NCBI GenBank assembly: GCA_900120415.1
Contig: FQLW01000006.1
Coordinates: 868,001 to 932,000, forward strand
DNA length: 64,000 bases
Source of the DNA: Urmitella timonensis
Lineage (GTDB): Bacteria > Actinomycetota > Actinomycetes > Actinomycetales > Actinomycetaceae
Direction of reading: 5' to 3'
The notes under the pieces are model-generated. The model worked only from the letters and a program-made list of their open reading frames with translations, searched no databases and was not told the DNA's origin. The position numbers were made by a program, and so were the translations under genes. The number at the start of each line of letters is the position of its first letter. The stretch's first letter is position 1. Shown piece by piece: positions 33,726-42,415 of the stretch.

Positions 33726-34379
33726 CTAGGCGCGTTTAGTTGCCATAATGATTCTCGTAACTGAATCATCTATTAAAGACGGTACCTGTTCAATATGAGC
33801 AGCTTCTAGTTTAGCTTGAAATAGTGCCTCGCGTGCATTCGCTAGCTCTTCGGGGGCGCGTTCACCTTTAATGGCAAGCATTATCCCACCCGGAGCAACC
33901 AAATTACCCGAAATCCGTACCAGCTTGTTTAAGTTAGCAACCGCCCGGGAAGTTACTGCCGAAAACTGCTGATGAGCTGGTAAATCTTGACTGCGAGAAC
34001 GCAAAACTTCCACGTTTTGCAAATCCAGTTCTGCTTTAACCTCTTCTAACCACTCGGCACGTCTACCGAGGGGTTCAATAAGATAAAACTGCAAGTCAGG
34101 ACGCATAATTGCCAAAACTATTCCCGGTAAGCCCGCGCCCGAACCCACATCGGCAACAGTGGCATTTTTCCCAATCGGCAAAAATTTCTCAGCCGCACCG
34201 CAGTTTAAAAGATGCCGTGACCAAAGCCGAGGAAGCTCCCTCGGCCCTAATAAACCGCGTAATTGACCCTGCTCGATGAGCATCTGCGAATAGCGCGCCA
34301 TTAAGGGAAAAGAAGTACCGAAAAAATCGGTAACAGCTTGTCCCGGTTGCTCAATCGGGGGAAGCGTTTCTAATGTCAT
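33726..34379 (-). CDS. rsmG: 16S rRNA (guanine527-N7)-methyltransferase
   Basis: 217 aa Rossmann-fold SAM methyltransferase. Motif I is VADVGSGAGLPGIVLA (about residue 73), followed by LIEPLGRRAEWLEEV (about 100) and SRAVANLNKLV (about 138), all typical of RsmG/GidB. It methylates G527 of 16S rRNA. In the conserved origin-side order jag-rsmG-parA-parB. The ATG at 34379 has no strong ribosome site. Confidence 0.95.
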   Translation of the reverse strand: MTLETLPPIEQPGQAVTDFFGTSFPLMARYSQMLIEQGQLRGLLGPRELPRLWSRHLLNCGAAEKFLPIGKNATVADVGSGAGLPGIVLAIMRPDLQFYLIEPLGRRAEWLEEVKAELDLQNVEVLRSRSQDLPAHQQFSAVTSRAVANLNKLVRISGNLVAPGGIMLAIKGERAPEELANAREALFQAKLEAAHIEQVPSLIDDSVTRIIMATKRA

Positions 34380-34433
34380 GACTTAAATCTGTTAAACCAA
34401 GAACTCACCAAATCAATCTGGTGTAGCAGGGCG

Positions 34434-34955
34434 CTATTCAGCTTCCTGCGGGCCGGAAGCATCGGGATAGATTACTACTGCCCGATTGGGAGCCTGTCCT
34501 TGCGAACCTGAATAAACGCCCTCTTCAGCAGCGACATCATGACAAACTTTCCGTTCAAACGGATTCATCGGCTCTAGGCGAACCGGCTCCCCACTGGCCT
34601 TTGCTTTGGTAATTGCCTCTTCTGCAATCGCCCGCAATTCTTGTTTGCGTGTCTGGCGAAAGCCGGCAATATCTAGCATCAAGCGGGAATGTTCGCCCGT
34701 CTTTTGAGAAACCGCCAATCGGGTTAAATCCTGGAGAGCCTCCAAAACTTCGCCCTCATTTCCCACTAATCGCTGCAAATCACCCAAATCCTGGGCGTCA
34801 GCCACAATATCTACACTGGCGCGGTCATGCTCAACGTCGATTTCTAGATCCCCGCCCAAATCGGCGATATCTAGCAGCTCTTCTAAATAGTCGGCAGCAA
34901 TATCGCCCTCTTCCTCTAGAGCTGCTACCCGTTCTGATGACTGTTCTTCGCTCAT
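34434..34955 (-). CDS. jag: Jag/KhpB RNA-binding protein (KH-II and R3H domains)
   Basis: 173 aa. An acidic N-terminus leads into a KH-like domain (DLQRLVGNEGEVLEALQDLTR, seen in two parts at about 80-105), then an R3H domain (MNPFERKVCHDVAAEEGVYS, about 130-150). The Jag N-terminal domain of firmicutes is absent. It binds RNA and, in other bacteria, works with KhpA in cell-division and envelope control. GGAGGA precedes the ATG. It lies between yidC and rsmG, its usual place. Confidence 0.93.
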   Translation of the reverse strand: MSEEQSSERVAALEEEGDIAADYLEELLDIADLGGDLEIDVEHDRASVDIVADAQDLGDLQRLVGNEGEVLEALQDLTRLAVSQKTGEHSRLMLDIAGFRQTRKQELRAIAEEAITKAKASGEPVRLEPMNPFERKVCHDVAAEEGVYSGSQGQAPNRAVVIYPDASGPQEAE

Positions 34956-34988
34956 ATCAACTATCCTCCATGCCTATTAGCATCGATA

Positions 34989-36359
34989 CTATCGGTTCTG
35001 GTTACCTTTTTTACCTGCGTTATTATTTCGCCGTGCCTGTCGGCGTTTCGCTTTTTCTTCATCACTAAGCTGACCGGCAGCCCGCCGCCGTTTAGCTTGC
35101 GCATCCCGCTGCGCCCTCGTCAGCCTCTTAGGTTGTGCTTGCGCATTCCTAACCCCTGGTTGCATCCCAGCTTGCTGCTGAGCCTGCTTTTGCAAAGCCG
35201 CCATCATCTTTGATTGTTTAACTGGTTTCTTTGGCTTTTCTTCCAGCTCAAGATCTTGAGCTTTTTTGTGCAAATGCTCTTGGGTTTCTTTATAGAGGGC
35301 GAGCCCCTCACGTAATTTCTCGCCGTTCTCTATCCCGCTAAAGGGGTCATCTTCACCCTTGCGGGTCGCTTTTACCTCCAGACGCAAGGCTTTAGCCACG
35401 TCCTCGCCACTTAGTCCCAAATCCATTAGCTTTTGGTTATATTCCGCTAAAGTCTCTTCTTTGAAGCTATCGTATTTGACCTGATGCCTGCGCATTTGCG
35501 CATCGTGAGCCGTTGAACCGGGGGTGGGCAGATAATACATTACAAAAATCTGCTGAATAAAGCTGACCACCATCGTAACTACCAGGTAGACCAGCACCCC
35601 AATCTGGACGATAAAACCAAACCAAGCAGTCATCAAGGGCATCAAATACACCATCATTTTCATCATCCGCATTTGTTGCGCATTTGAGGTGTTCATATTG
35701 TGCTTCATATTGATGAACTGCTGGAAGAACATTAATCCTGCGTAAAGCAAAACGGATACAATAATCAGGATTTTGGTAGTCGTTGGGTTAGAAGCACTAT
35801 TAGAAAATGTATCTGATAAATAGACCCCAAAAACGGTAGATTTATCCATCTCGGCAGCAAGAGTAGAATCAAAACCCCCAATATGCGCCCCTGGTTGGGA
35901 TGCAATTAGGGGCATTTGCCAAAGGACCCGATACAGGGCGGCCAAAATCGGCAACTGAATAAGCAGAGGGAAACAAGATGCCATCGGATTAACGCCATAT
36001 TGCTTGTAAAGATTCATGGTTTCCTGGCTCATCTGCTGCTTAGAAACCTGGTCGTTACGACCTTTGTATTTTTCTTGAATCTTCTTTATTTCCGGTTGGA
36101 TAGCACTCATGCCCCGCGTGGACTTAATCTGTTTAATAAACAGCGGGATAATCAAAAGCCTTACAAAAATAGTGAGCACCACAATTGACAAAACCCAGGT
36201 AATTCCCGGTCCTTCCGGCAGACCTAGCGTAGTTAGTCCTCGGTGGATACCAACTAATACCCAGGCGGTAACCCATTTAAATGGAAATAAAACTGTGTCA
36301 TACCACCCGCCCGAGGTGGGTTCGGTAGATGCCGCTAGCAGCTGTGCACTTAGCATCAT
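34989..36359 (-). CDS. yidC: Membrane protein insertase YidC (Oxa1 family)
   Basis: 456 aa. The five-helix insertase core runs from about residue 50 to 270 (WVLSIVVLTIFVRLLIIP with the conserved groove Arg, then KQYGVNPMASCFPLLIQLPI). A long basic cytoplasmic tail follows (KQSKMMAALQKQAQ... ending KKGNQNR), which can contact ribosomes. It lacks the large periplasmic domain of Gram-negative YidC. AAAGGAG precedes tandem ATGs at 36359 and 36356. Confidence 0.96.
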   Translation of the reverse strand: MMLSAQLLAASTEPTSGGWYDTVLFPFKWVTAWVLVGIHRGLTTLGLPEGPGITWVLSIVVLTIFVRLLIIPLFIKQIKSTRGMSAIQPEIKKIQEKYKGRNDQVSKQQMSQETMNLYKQYGVNPMASCFPLLIQLPILAALYRVLWQMPLIASQPGAHIGGFDSTLAAEMDKSTVFGVYLSDTFSNSASNPTTTKILIIVSVLLYAGLMFFQQFINMKHNMNTSNAQQMRMMKMMVYLMPLMTAWFGFIVQIGVLVYLVVTMVVSFIQQIFVMYYLPTPGSTAHDAQMRRHQVKYDSFKEETLAEYNQKLMDLGLSGEDVAKALRLEVKATRKGEDDPFSGIENGEKLREGLALYKETQEHLHKKAQDLELEEKPKKPVKQSKMMAALQKQAQQQAGMQPGVRNAQAQPKRLTRAQRDAQAKRRRAAGQLSDEEKAKRRQARRNNNAGKKGNQNR

Positions 36360-36374
36360 GGATTTGCTCCTTTA

Positions 36375-36704
36375 CTATTTTCCCCTGCTTATTTGGAGTC
36401 CACTATCGATTTTTGCCCAATGAGCTTGAAGTTCGCTTAAAGACATTTGATGATAGGGAGCGCTCTTCCATTCTCCCTTTTGGGGAGGATAATCCACCCC
36501 TCCGTTAGATAGCGGATTACACCGAATAAGTCTCCACGCTGACAGCAGACTTCCTTTGAAAGCGCCGTGAATATTAATTGCGGAAAGCGCATAGGTACTG
36601 CAAGTGGGATAGTACTTACAGCGAGGAGGAAAAAGGGGCGAAAGGCGGCGTCGATAAAGATTTATCGCCGCAATGATTGCCCTTTTCGCAAGTTTTCCAC
36701 TCAC
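36375..36704 (-). CDS. yidD: Membrane protein insertion efficiency factor YidD
   Basis: 109 aa, with LYRRRLSPLFPPRCKYYPTC (about residue 16), followed by STYALSAI and RCNPLSNGGVDYPP, the family's cysteine and arginine signatures. It assists YidC-dependent insertion. The GTG start overlaps the rnpA stop by four bases. Confidence 0.95.
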   Translation of the reverse strand: MSGKLAKRAIIAAINLYRRRLSPLFPPRCKYYPTCSTYALSAINIHGAFKGSLLSAWRLIRCNPLSNGGVDYPPQKGEWKSAPYHQMSLSELQAHWAKIDSGLQISRGK

Positions 36705-37054
36705 TGCTTGCCTTTCGCCTGCGCCCTAGCCAATGCCTGCTCCACCGCGCTAGTGAGCTGACGAAAAGAGGCGGTCTTAGCTTTTTCCCGGGCGCGAATC
36801 ACCGTGACAGTACCTTCCCCAAAATTTTGCAGACGCGTAGCGCAAACCGCCCGAAGTCGCCTTTTAACCAGGTTACGATCAACTGCTCGAGGTAAAGACT
36901 TTTTCGACACCACAAAACCGACTAGGGGATTACCTTCACCTGATGGTGCAGGTAAATGATGTACCACCACAGCCTTGTTACCCGCGCTGTATCCGCGTCG
37001 AAAGACTTTAGAGAAATCGGCTGACTTTTTCAGGCGATTTGCCCGCGGCAACAT
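36701..37054 (-). CDS. rnpA: Ribonuclease P protein component
   Basis: 117 aa with basic RNA-binding motifs: RLKKSADFSKVFRRGYSAG at the N-terminus, FVVSKKSLPRAVDRNLVKRR (RNR-like motif) at about residue 47-68. It is the protein partner of the catalytic RNA that trims tRNA 5' ends. It begins three bases after the rpmH stop, and ends overlapping yidD. Confidence 0.95.
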   Translation of the reverse strand: MLPRANRLKKSADFSKVFRRGYSAGNKAVVVHHLPAPSGEGNPLVGFVVSKKSLPRAVDRNLVKRRLRAVCATRLQNFGEGTVTVIRAREKAKTASFRQLTSAVEQALARAQAKGKQ

Positions 37055-37057
37055 GCC

Positions 37058-37195
37058 CTAAGCCGTAAGTTCCTTGCGCCCTTTGCGACGACGACTAGCG
37101 ATAATAGCGCGCCCTGCACGGGTACTCATACGCGCCCGAAAACCATGTTTTTTGGCTCGGCGACGGTTATTCGGCTGAAAAGTCCGCTTTGTCAC
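37058..37195 (-). CDS. rpmH: Ribosomal protein L34
   Basis: 45 aa, read directly from the sequence: GTG start at 37195 preceded by CAGGAGAA, then [19 protein letters not shown], a short middle part ([18 protein letters not shown]) and a TAG stop at 37058. This is the full-length, canonical L34 pattern. First gene of the rpmH-rnpA-yidD-yidC-jag-rsmG-parA-parB run and divergent from dnaA. Confidence 0.97.
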   Translation of the reverse strand: MTKRTFQPNNRRRAKKHGFRARMSTRAGRAIIASRRRKGRKELTA

Positions 37196-37603
37196 TGTAG
37201 TTCTCCTGAGTGTTATTTATTTACCGAAAATGATTCCGATATTTTATTTTCCAGTTTCATTTCACCTGGATTAGACAACATATGCAAGCCTACGCATAGC
37301 GCTTTGCCAGGTCAAATAGTTATTCAGTGGTTATAACCACTAATTTCTAATCACAGGTTTGCAAAGCTGTGGAACTTGAAAAAACTACAAAGATGTAAGA
37401 TGTTAATTTTCTATTATTGCCAAGTTTCAAATTTTTGCAGTTTATGCACGCAGGAAGCTATTTTCATCGTTAAACTACAACCACGTAAGTTATCCACAAT
37501 ATTTTCCCCAGATTGGGGATAACCTAGTTTTTGCCCTACAATCATCAATAACCCCACAGTTGGGGATTCCTCACTGCTTTTATTAGGAATTTTGGAGAAA
37601 TCA
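37196..37603. other. rpmH-dnaA intergenic region, part of the origin region
   Basis: About 408 AT-rich bases without genes, containing the divergent rpmH and dnaA promoters. Visible: one perfect DnaA box TTATCCACA (37490-37498), TTATGCACG (37442-37450), an inverted TGGGGATAA (37514-37522), a 16-base palindrome (37326-37341) and two copies of ACTACA-N4-YGTAAG (37384-37399 and 37474-37489, the second abutting the perfect box). This may be part of oriC or the dnaA autoregulatory region. Confidence 0.7.
37490..37498 (+). promoter_or_regulatory. Perfect DnaA box
   Basis: TTATCCACA, identical to the high-affinity consensus, 106 bases upstream of the dnaA ATG. Confidence 0.8.
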
Positions 37604-39016
37604 ATGTCCAGTTCGCTACAGACACTCTGGCAAGATGCGATAAGACAACTAAAAGAAAATCCACAAGTCGGGCAAGCAGACTTGGCGTTCCTAAGAATGT
37701 CTACCCCTTTGACCACTTACGAAAACACCATCGTAATCGCGACCCCTAATGAATACTCGAAGTCCGTCCTCGAAAACCGACTGGGTTCTTTTTTACGGAA
37801 GGCTCTGTCTACCAGCACTTCCCGTGAAGTTATCTTGGCAATCTCTGTAGATCCTTCCCTAGATCAAGGAGAAACTGTTAGCCCTAATAATGAACAAGAA
37901 ATCGCTCCTGCCCCGCAAAATTTCGAAACCACTGCACAAGAAAAAATTCCGCCCGCTAAACCTAAAAAACCTTTTGAAAGTCGCCTGAACTCGAAATATA
38001 CCTTCGAATCATTCGTAATCGGTGGTTCAAATCGTTTTGCCCACGCTGCAGCTATCGCAGTTGCCGAAGCCCCCGCTAAAGCCTATAACCCGCTTTTTGT
38101 CTATGGCGGATCAGGTCTAGGCAAAACCCACCTACTACATGCAATCGGAAACTACGCTCTAAACCTCTATCCTCATATCAAGGTGCGTTACGTTAATTCC
38201 GAAGAGTTCACTAACGATTTCATTAATTCAGTTTCCGAGGGTAAAGCCCACGAGTTTCAACGCCGTTACCGCAATATCGATATTCTAATGATTGACGATA
38301 TTCAGTTCTTGCAGGGTAAAGAACAAACCATTGAAGAGTTTTTCCATACTTTCAACTCGCTCCATAATGACAATAAGCAGGTAGTTATTACCTCCGATGT
38401 TCCTCCCAAAAAACTTGAAGGATTTGAAGAACGCCTGCGTTCTCGCTTCGAGTGGGGACTTTTAACCGATGTCCAGCCTCCTGACTTAGAAACTAGAATC
38501 GCTATTTTGCGTAATAAAATTCGTCAAGAGGAGGTGGAGGCACCCTCGGAGGTATTGGCCTATATAGCCTCCCGTTTTACTATCAATATTCGTGAGCTTG
38601 AGGGAGCTTTACTGCGGGTTAGTGCTTTCGCCTCTTTAACAAAGCAACCTTTAAGCTTGCAGCTTGCGGAAATGGTATTAAAAGATATTGTTTCTGACCC
38701 TAATGATCAAGAGATTACCCCCGCCCTAATCAAGGCACAAACCGCTGGATATTTTGAAACCACCGTTAATGATTTATGTTCGCCCTCACGTTCGCGTTCG
38801 CTTACCGAGGCTCGTCAAATCGCAATGTATCTTTGCCGAGAACTAACCGAACTGTCGCTTCCTCAAATCGGAAAAGAGTTTGGAGGACGCGATCACACTA
38901 CGGTTATGCATGCAAATAAGAAAATCACCCAGATGATGAAATCTAAGCCCCAGATTTTTGATCACGTTAATGAGCTGACAAATCAGATACGGCAAGCAGC
39001 ACGACATTCTAAGTGA
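37604..39016 (+). CDS. dnaA: Chromosomal replication initiator DnaA
   Basis: 470 aa from ATG 37604, with GGAG just upstream; an in-frame TTG at 37592 is less likely. It binds DnaA boxes and opens the origin. Domain I: LWQDAIRQL... (1-90). Domain II: a short linker rich in Pro/Glu/Ala. AAA+ domain: YTFESFVIGGSNRFAHAAA, Walker A GGSGLGKTHLLHAIG (about 167), Walker B ILMIDDIQFL (about 228). Domain IV box-binding signature: FGGRDHTTVMHANKKI (about 430). Domain II is much shorter than in high-GC actinobacteria such as Streptomyces. dnaN does not follow; a penicillin-binding protein gene does. Confidence 0.98.
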   Translation: MSSSLQTLWQDAIRQLKENPQVGQADLAFLRMSTPLTTYENTIVIATPNEYSKSVLENRLGSFLRKALSTSTSREVILAISVDPSLDQGETVSPNNEQEIAPAPQNFETTAQEKIPPAKPKKPFESRLNSKYTFESFVIGGSNRFAHAAAIAVAEAPAKAYNPLFVYGGSGLGKTHLLHAIGNYALNLYPHIKVRYVNSEEFTNDFINSVSEGKAHEFQRRYRNIDILMIDDIQFLQGKEQTIEEFFHTFNSLHNDNKQVVITSDVPPKKLEGFEERLRSRFEWGLLTDVQPPDLETRIAILRNKIRQEEVEAPSEVLAYIASRFTINIRELEGALLRVSAFASLTKQPLSLQLAEMVLKDIVSDPNDQEITPALIKAQTAGYFETTVNDLCSPSRSRSLTEARQIAMYLCRELTELSLPQIGKEFGGRDHTTVMHANKKITQMMKSKPQIFDHVNELTNQIRQAARHSK

Positions 39017-39474
39017 TTTATCTAATAAAACAGCTCTATATCCTAGTATTTATAAAGAAGACATAAGAATTATTTTAAGTTAATTTTAGATTCCTGCTAC
39101 CAGCGAAACTACAAAAATGTAGTTCTCATGAACACAGGTTAAACCGTGTTTCTCCACAGCTGTTAATAACCCTGTGTATATCTGGGGATTGCAAGTGACA
39201 AATTGTGTATATTTTTCGGCGAAACTGCTTTCCAGACCGAATAATCCTCAACTAATCCCCAGACATCCCCACAAACATTCACAGCAATAAACATAAATTA
39301 ACCTGGGATTTTATCCTTCAATCCCACCAATGCTAGGTAGTGATGATAACGATAAACAATAAAAAATCTATGTATAAACAACCCGCCAAAATTTAAGTGC
39401 TGCCCAAAACAGAAAACTATTTATTACTGAAAAATCAGCACTGAATCGCTATCTTGCTAAGCTAACCTGTACCT
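39017..39474. rRNA. Not an rRNA: gene-free region downstream of dnaA, candidate oriC Confidence 0.
39017..39474. other. oriC: Candidate replication origin (oriC) between dnaA and the PBP gene
   Basis: 458 bases with no gene. The first 90 bases and the stretch about 39330-39440 are very AT-rich and could unwind. DnaA-box-like 9-mers are degenerate: TTCTCCACA (39150-39158, one mismatch), and the 9-mer TGTGTATAT twice (39173-39181, 39204-39212; ATATACACA on the minus strand). There is a near-perfect inverted repeat AACACAGGTT/AACCGTGTT (39131-39150) and a perfect ACTACA-AAAA-TGTAGT (39108-39123). In most actinobacteria oriC lies right after dnaA, so position supports the call, but the absence of dnaN and the weak boxes leave room for an origin split with the regions before dnaA or dnaB. 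Confidence 0.6.
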
Positions 39475-41898
39475 ATGACGGATAAGTATTCATCGCGTGG
39501 CTCTAAATTTAGCGGACAGGACTTTCCTAGCCGCAGACATGAAAAAGAGCAGTTACAAGCCAGAGCACAAGCAAACGCTCAGCGAACCGCTGCACCCTTG
39601 AACCCTGCTAAATATGCCCGAGACGTAAAACCGCTAAAATCGTCCTCAAAAGTCAGTAGCTCAAACGGCTCAAAAAATCGACAAGGTATGTCCCCCTCAA
39701 AACTAGAACCAGCAGGAAAACCCAAAAAAATAGCTGTCAGTACAAAACCTGCTAACAGTCAGCATTCTAAAAACCTGAAAAAATCATCAAACCCAGCAAA
39801 GGCTCAAAATCAAGACACGAGCAAGCCAAGAAAGAAAGCCAGCAAAAATAACCGTCCCCCTAAACGCAGTCGCGTCCTAACTTGGACGAAACGAATCATT
39901 GGGATACTTACCGGGTTAGTTTTAGTGGCAATTATCGCCGGATGTATAACTTTCTTAATTGCCTATTATCGCCTGGAAATACCAGAGGCTCAAAAGTTTG
40001 CTCACGCCCAGGTAACTACGGTTTATTGGGGTAACACTGATAAAATGATGGGAAAGTTTGCCGAACGAAATCGCACCATCGTTGATACCAAGACTTTTAA
40101 AAACTCCTATATTCAAGATGCGGTAGTAGCCAGCGAAGACCGTACTTTCTACGAAAACAGCGGGATTGATATTAAGGGGATAGTCCGTGCCTTTTGGAAT
40201 AACGTCAGAGGACGACCTACACAGGGAGCTTCCACCCTTACGCAGCAATATGTAGAAAACTATTACACCGGAAAAAATGTTGGTTATACCGGGAAATTTA
40301 AAGAAACAATTTTAGCTTTGAAGATAAATCGTCAGGTTTCTAAAGAAAAAATCCTCAATGACTACCTAAATACAATCTATTTTGGACGCGGTGCCTACGG
40401 GATTGAAGCTGCTGCAAACGCTTATTTCGGTAAGGACGCCAAGGATTTAGACCTATCAGAGTCGGCAATGTTGGCGGGAATAATTCCAGCCCCGAACTCA
40501 TGGGATCCACTTGTCAATCCTGACAAGGCAAAACAACGTTGGCAACGAGTATTAAACCTAATGGCTGCCGATAACATGATTAAGGAAGAAGAAAAGTCTA
40601 GCGCCACTTTTCCCAAAGTAATAGAGAAGAAACCACAGGCCACCTACTTTAAAGGAACTACCGGTTACCTGTTACAGCACGTACGACAAGAATTAGTCAA
40701 ACAAATTGGCTATACCGAAGACGAAATAGATCGCGCTGGAATCAAAATTTATACCACCATTGATCCTAAAAAACAGAAAATGATAGAAGATGCTATCGGG
40801 GCTCTTCCAGATAAACTACCAGAGGGATTGCGGGTGGCCGCCAGTTCTGTAGACACTGCAACTGGCGCGATTTTAGCTGAATATGGCGGTTCTGACTATC
40901 AAAAAGTTCAGCGAAATGCCGTTACCCAGGATGTGGCGCAAGCCGGATCAACATTTAAACCCTTCGCCCTATTAGCCGCCCTAGAAAAAGGGCATAAGTT
41001 AAGCGAACAACTTGATGGTTCTGGACCGATGAAAGTCAATGATGCTTGGGTCGGTAACTATGGCGGTGCCTCCTATGGAAAAGTAGATTTGATAAGGGCA
41101 ACTAAGCTTTCAATAAATACCGCTTATGTCAGACTCAATAGTGAGATTGGGATGGAAGCAACCAGGCAGGTAGCAATCTCTGCCGGATATTCGAAAGACA
41201 CCGTAGGGCTGGATAAAAACTCTATCGTGGGGGTTTTGGGAACAAGTTCTCCACACAATTATGAGATTGCCGAGGCATACACTACTTTCGCTACCGGAGG
41301 GGTGCGCAGACCTGCGCACATAATTGCCAAAATTACTGATTCAGCTGGCAATATCCTCTATGAAGCTGAAACTCAAGGCACCAGACAATTTGAAGAAGAA
41401 AACATCTCTGAGCTAACCAAGGCCTTAGCGGCAGTAACCGAAAGCGGTGGAACAGGTGCTACTGCCGGAAAACTAGGACGACCGGTAGCTGCAAAAACTG
41501 GTTCTTCAAATGATAACCGTTCAGCACAATTTGTGGGGTATGTTCCGCAAATGGTCACTGCGGTCTCTATGTATCAGGTGGGTAAGGACGGTTCCGAACA
41601 ATCGATTACCCCATTCGGGGGAGTCAGAGAAGTAACCGGGGGAACCTGGCCAGCAAAAATATGGTTGGCATATATGAAAGATGCTGTAAAAGATTTACCT
41701 GAGCAACCACTATTTTCTGTTGAAAACGGAAAACAAAAAGTTAAACCCAGACCTAAAAAAACTCCCTATCAGACAGCAGAAGTTCCCTCTCCTCCGCCAC
41801 CGCAAACTATAGAAACGCCACTCAAAGTGCCCTCTAGTAGCGTGAGCGAAAATCCGCCTGCGCCCTCTGAGGAACCAAGCACGAGTCCTAGCCCATAG
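39475..41898 (+). CDS. Class A penicillin-binding protein (bifunctional transglycosylase/transpeptidase)
   Basis: 807 aa. A basic, disordered cytoplasmic N-terminus of about 135 residues is followed by a membrane helix (about 145-165). The glycosyltransferase-51 domain has the catalytic Glu in ASEDRTFYEN (about 221) and GASTLTQQYVENYY (about 255). The transpeptidase domain has the SxxK motif in GSTFKPFAL (about 492), SxN in LSINTAY (about 546) and KTGSSNDN (about 675). A Pro/Ser-rich tail ends the chain. It polymerises and crosslinks peptidoglycan. It occupies the place where dnaN usually follows dnaA. Upstream part of the rpsF-side gene run, though about 210 bases separate it from rpsF. Confidence 0.95.
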   Translation: MTDKYSSRGSKFSGQDFPSRRHEKEQLQARAQANAQRTAAPLNPAKYARDVKPLKSSSKVSSSNGSKNRQGMSPSKLEPAGKPKKIAVSTKPANSQHSKNLKKSSNPAKAQNQDTSKPRKKASKNNRPPKRSRVLTWTKRIIGILTGLVLVAIIAGCITFLIAYYRLEIPEAQKFAHAQVTTVYWGNTDKMMGKFAERNRTIVDTKTFKNSYIQDAVVASEDRTFYENSGIDIKGIVRAFWNNVRGRPTQGASTLTQQYVENYYTGKNVGYTGKFKETILALKINRQVSKEKILNDYLNTIYFGRGAYGIEAAANAYFGKDAKDLDLSESAMLAGIIPAPNSWDPLVNPDKAKQRWQRVLNLMAADNMIKEEEKSSATFPKVIEKKPQATYFKGTTGYLLQHVRQELVKQIGYTEDEIDRAGIKIYTTIDPKKQKMIEDAIGALPDKLPEGLRVAASSVDTATGAILAEYGGSDYQKVQRNAVTQDVAQAGSTFKPFALLAALEKGHKLSEQLDGSGPMKVNDAWVGNYGGASYGKVDLIRATKLSINTAYVRLNSEIGMEATRQVAISAGYSKDTVGLDKNSIVGVLGTSSPHNYEIAEAYTTFATGGVRRPAHIIAKITDSAGNILYEAETQGTRQFEEENISELTKALAAVTESGGTGATAGKLGRPVAAKTGSSNDNRSAQFVGYVPQMVTAVSMYQVGKDGSEQSITPFGGVREVTGGTWPAKIWLAYMKDAVKDLPEQPLFSVENGKQKVKPRPKKTPYQTAEVPSPPPPQTIETPLKVPSSSVSENPPAPSEEPSTSPSP

Positions 41899-42058
41899 AG
41901 AGCTGGAAAGAAAATAGCTAGGACATATAAAAGCTACCTACCTAATAGAGCGCGGTAGTGGCGAAAAAGAGCATTTACTAACAAAGTTAAGAAATAGCTA
42001 GAAAAACTGCCTTAACTTCGTTATTCTGTAACGTGACTTTCGGGTCAAATGCATATGC

Positions 42059-42104
42059 CCTCCTGCCGCGGAAGGACCGTGGCCGTTAGACCAAAGGAGG
42101 TGGG
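42059..42104 (+). promoter_or_regulatory. Candidate S6:S18-type autoregulatory leader before rpsF
   Basis: A 7-bp GC hairpin GCCGCGG-AAGGA-CCGTGGC (42065-42083) is bracketed by CCTCCT (42059-42064) and the ribosome site AGGAGG (42095-42100), which are exact complements. Closing that outer helix would hide the rpsF ribosome site. Leaders bound by the S6:S18 complex are known before rpsF in many bacteria and use CCG elements; CCG triplets occur here. Confidence 0.5.
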
Positions 42105-42109
42105 TTAAG

Positions 42110-42394
42110 ATGCGCAAATACGAGATGATGGTGATCCTGAATCCCGAAATCGACGAACGCACAGTAGCCCCGGCGTTAGAAAAGCTACTAAACGTAGTTT
42201 CTACAAACGGGGGAAGTGTGGATTCGACCGATATTTGGGGCAAACGTCGCCTTGCATATCAGATTGAAAAGCATTCCGAAGGGATTTATGCGGTTATTGA
42301 TATGACCACTACCCCGCAGATTGCTGAAGAGCTAACCAGGCAGCTATCGCTAAACGAATCAGTTTTACGTACCAAGCTGCTGCGGCGGGATTAA
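42110..42394 (+). CDS. rpsF: Ribosomal protein S6
   Basis: 94 aa, full length. [19 protein letters not shown] start, central [21 protein letters not shown], and [16 protein letters not shown] end are canonical S6. It binds S18 in the 30S platform. First gene of rpsF-ssb-rpsR-rplI; AAAGGAGG lies nine bases before the ATG inside a possible sequestering stem. Confidence 0.97.
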   Translation: MRKYEMMVILNPEIDERTVAPALEKLLNVVSTNGGSVDSTDIWGKRRLAYQIEKHSEGIYAVIDMTTTPQIAEELTRQLSLNESVLRTKLLRRD

Positions 42395-42415
42395 TTTTCG
42401 CGGAGAGGAACGAAA

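Noticed and set aside
39017-39474. Possible structural RNA (rRNA or RNase P RNA) in the long gap after dnaA; one entry in the feature list with type rRNA and confidence 0 is a void line and should be ignored
   Set aside because: The sequence is AT-rich with DnaA-like boxes and shows no conserved RNA core; the candidate-oriC entry is the real call.
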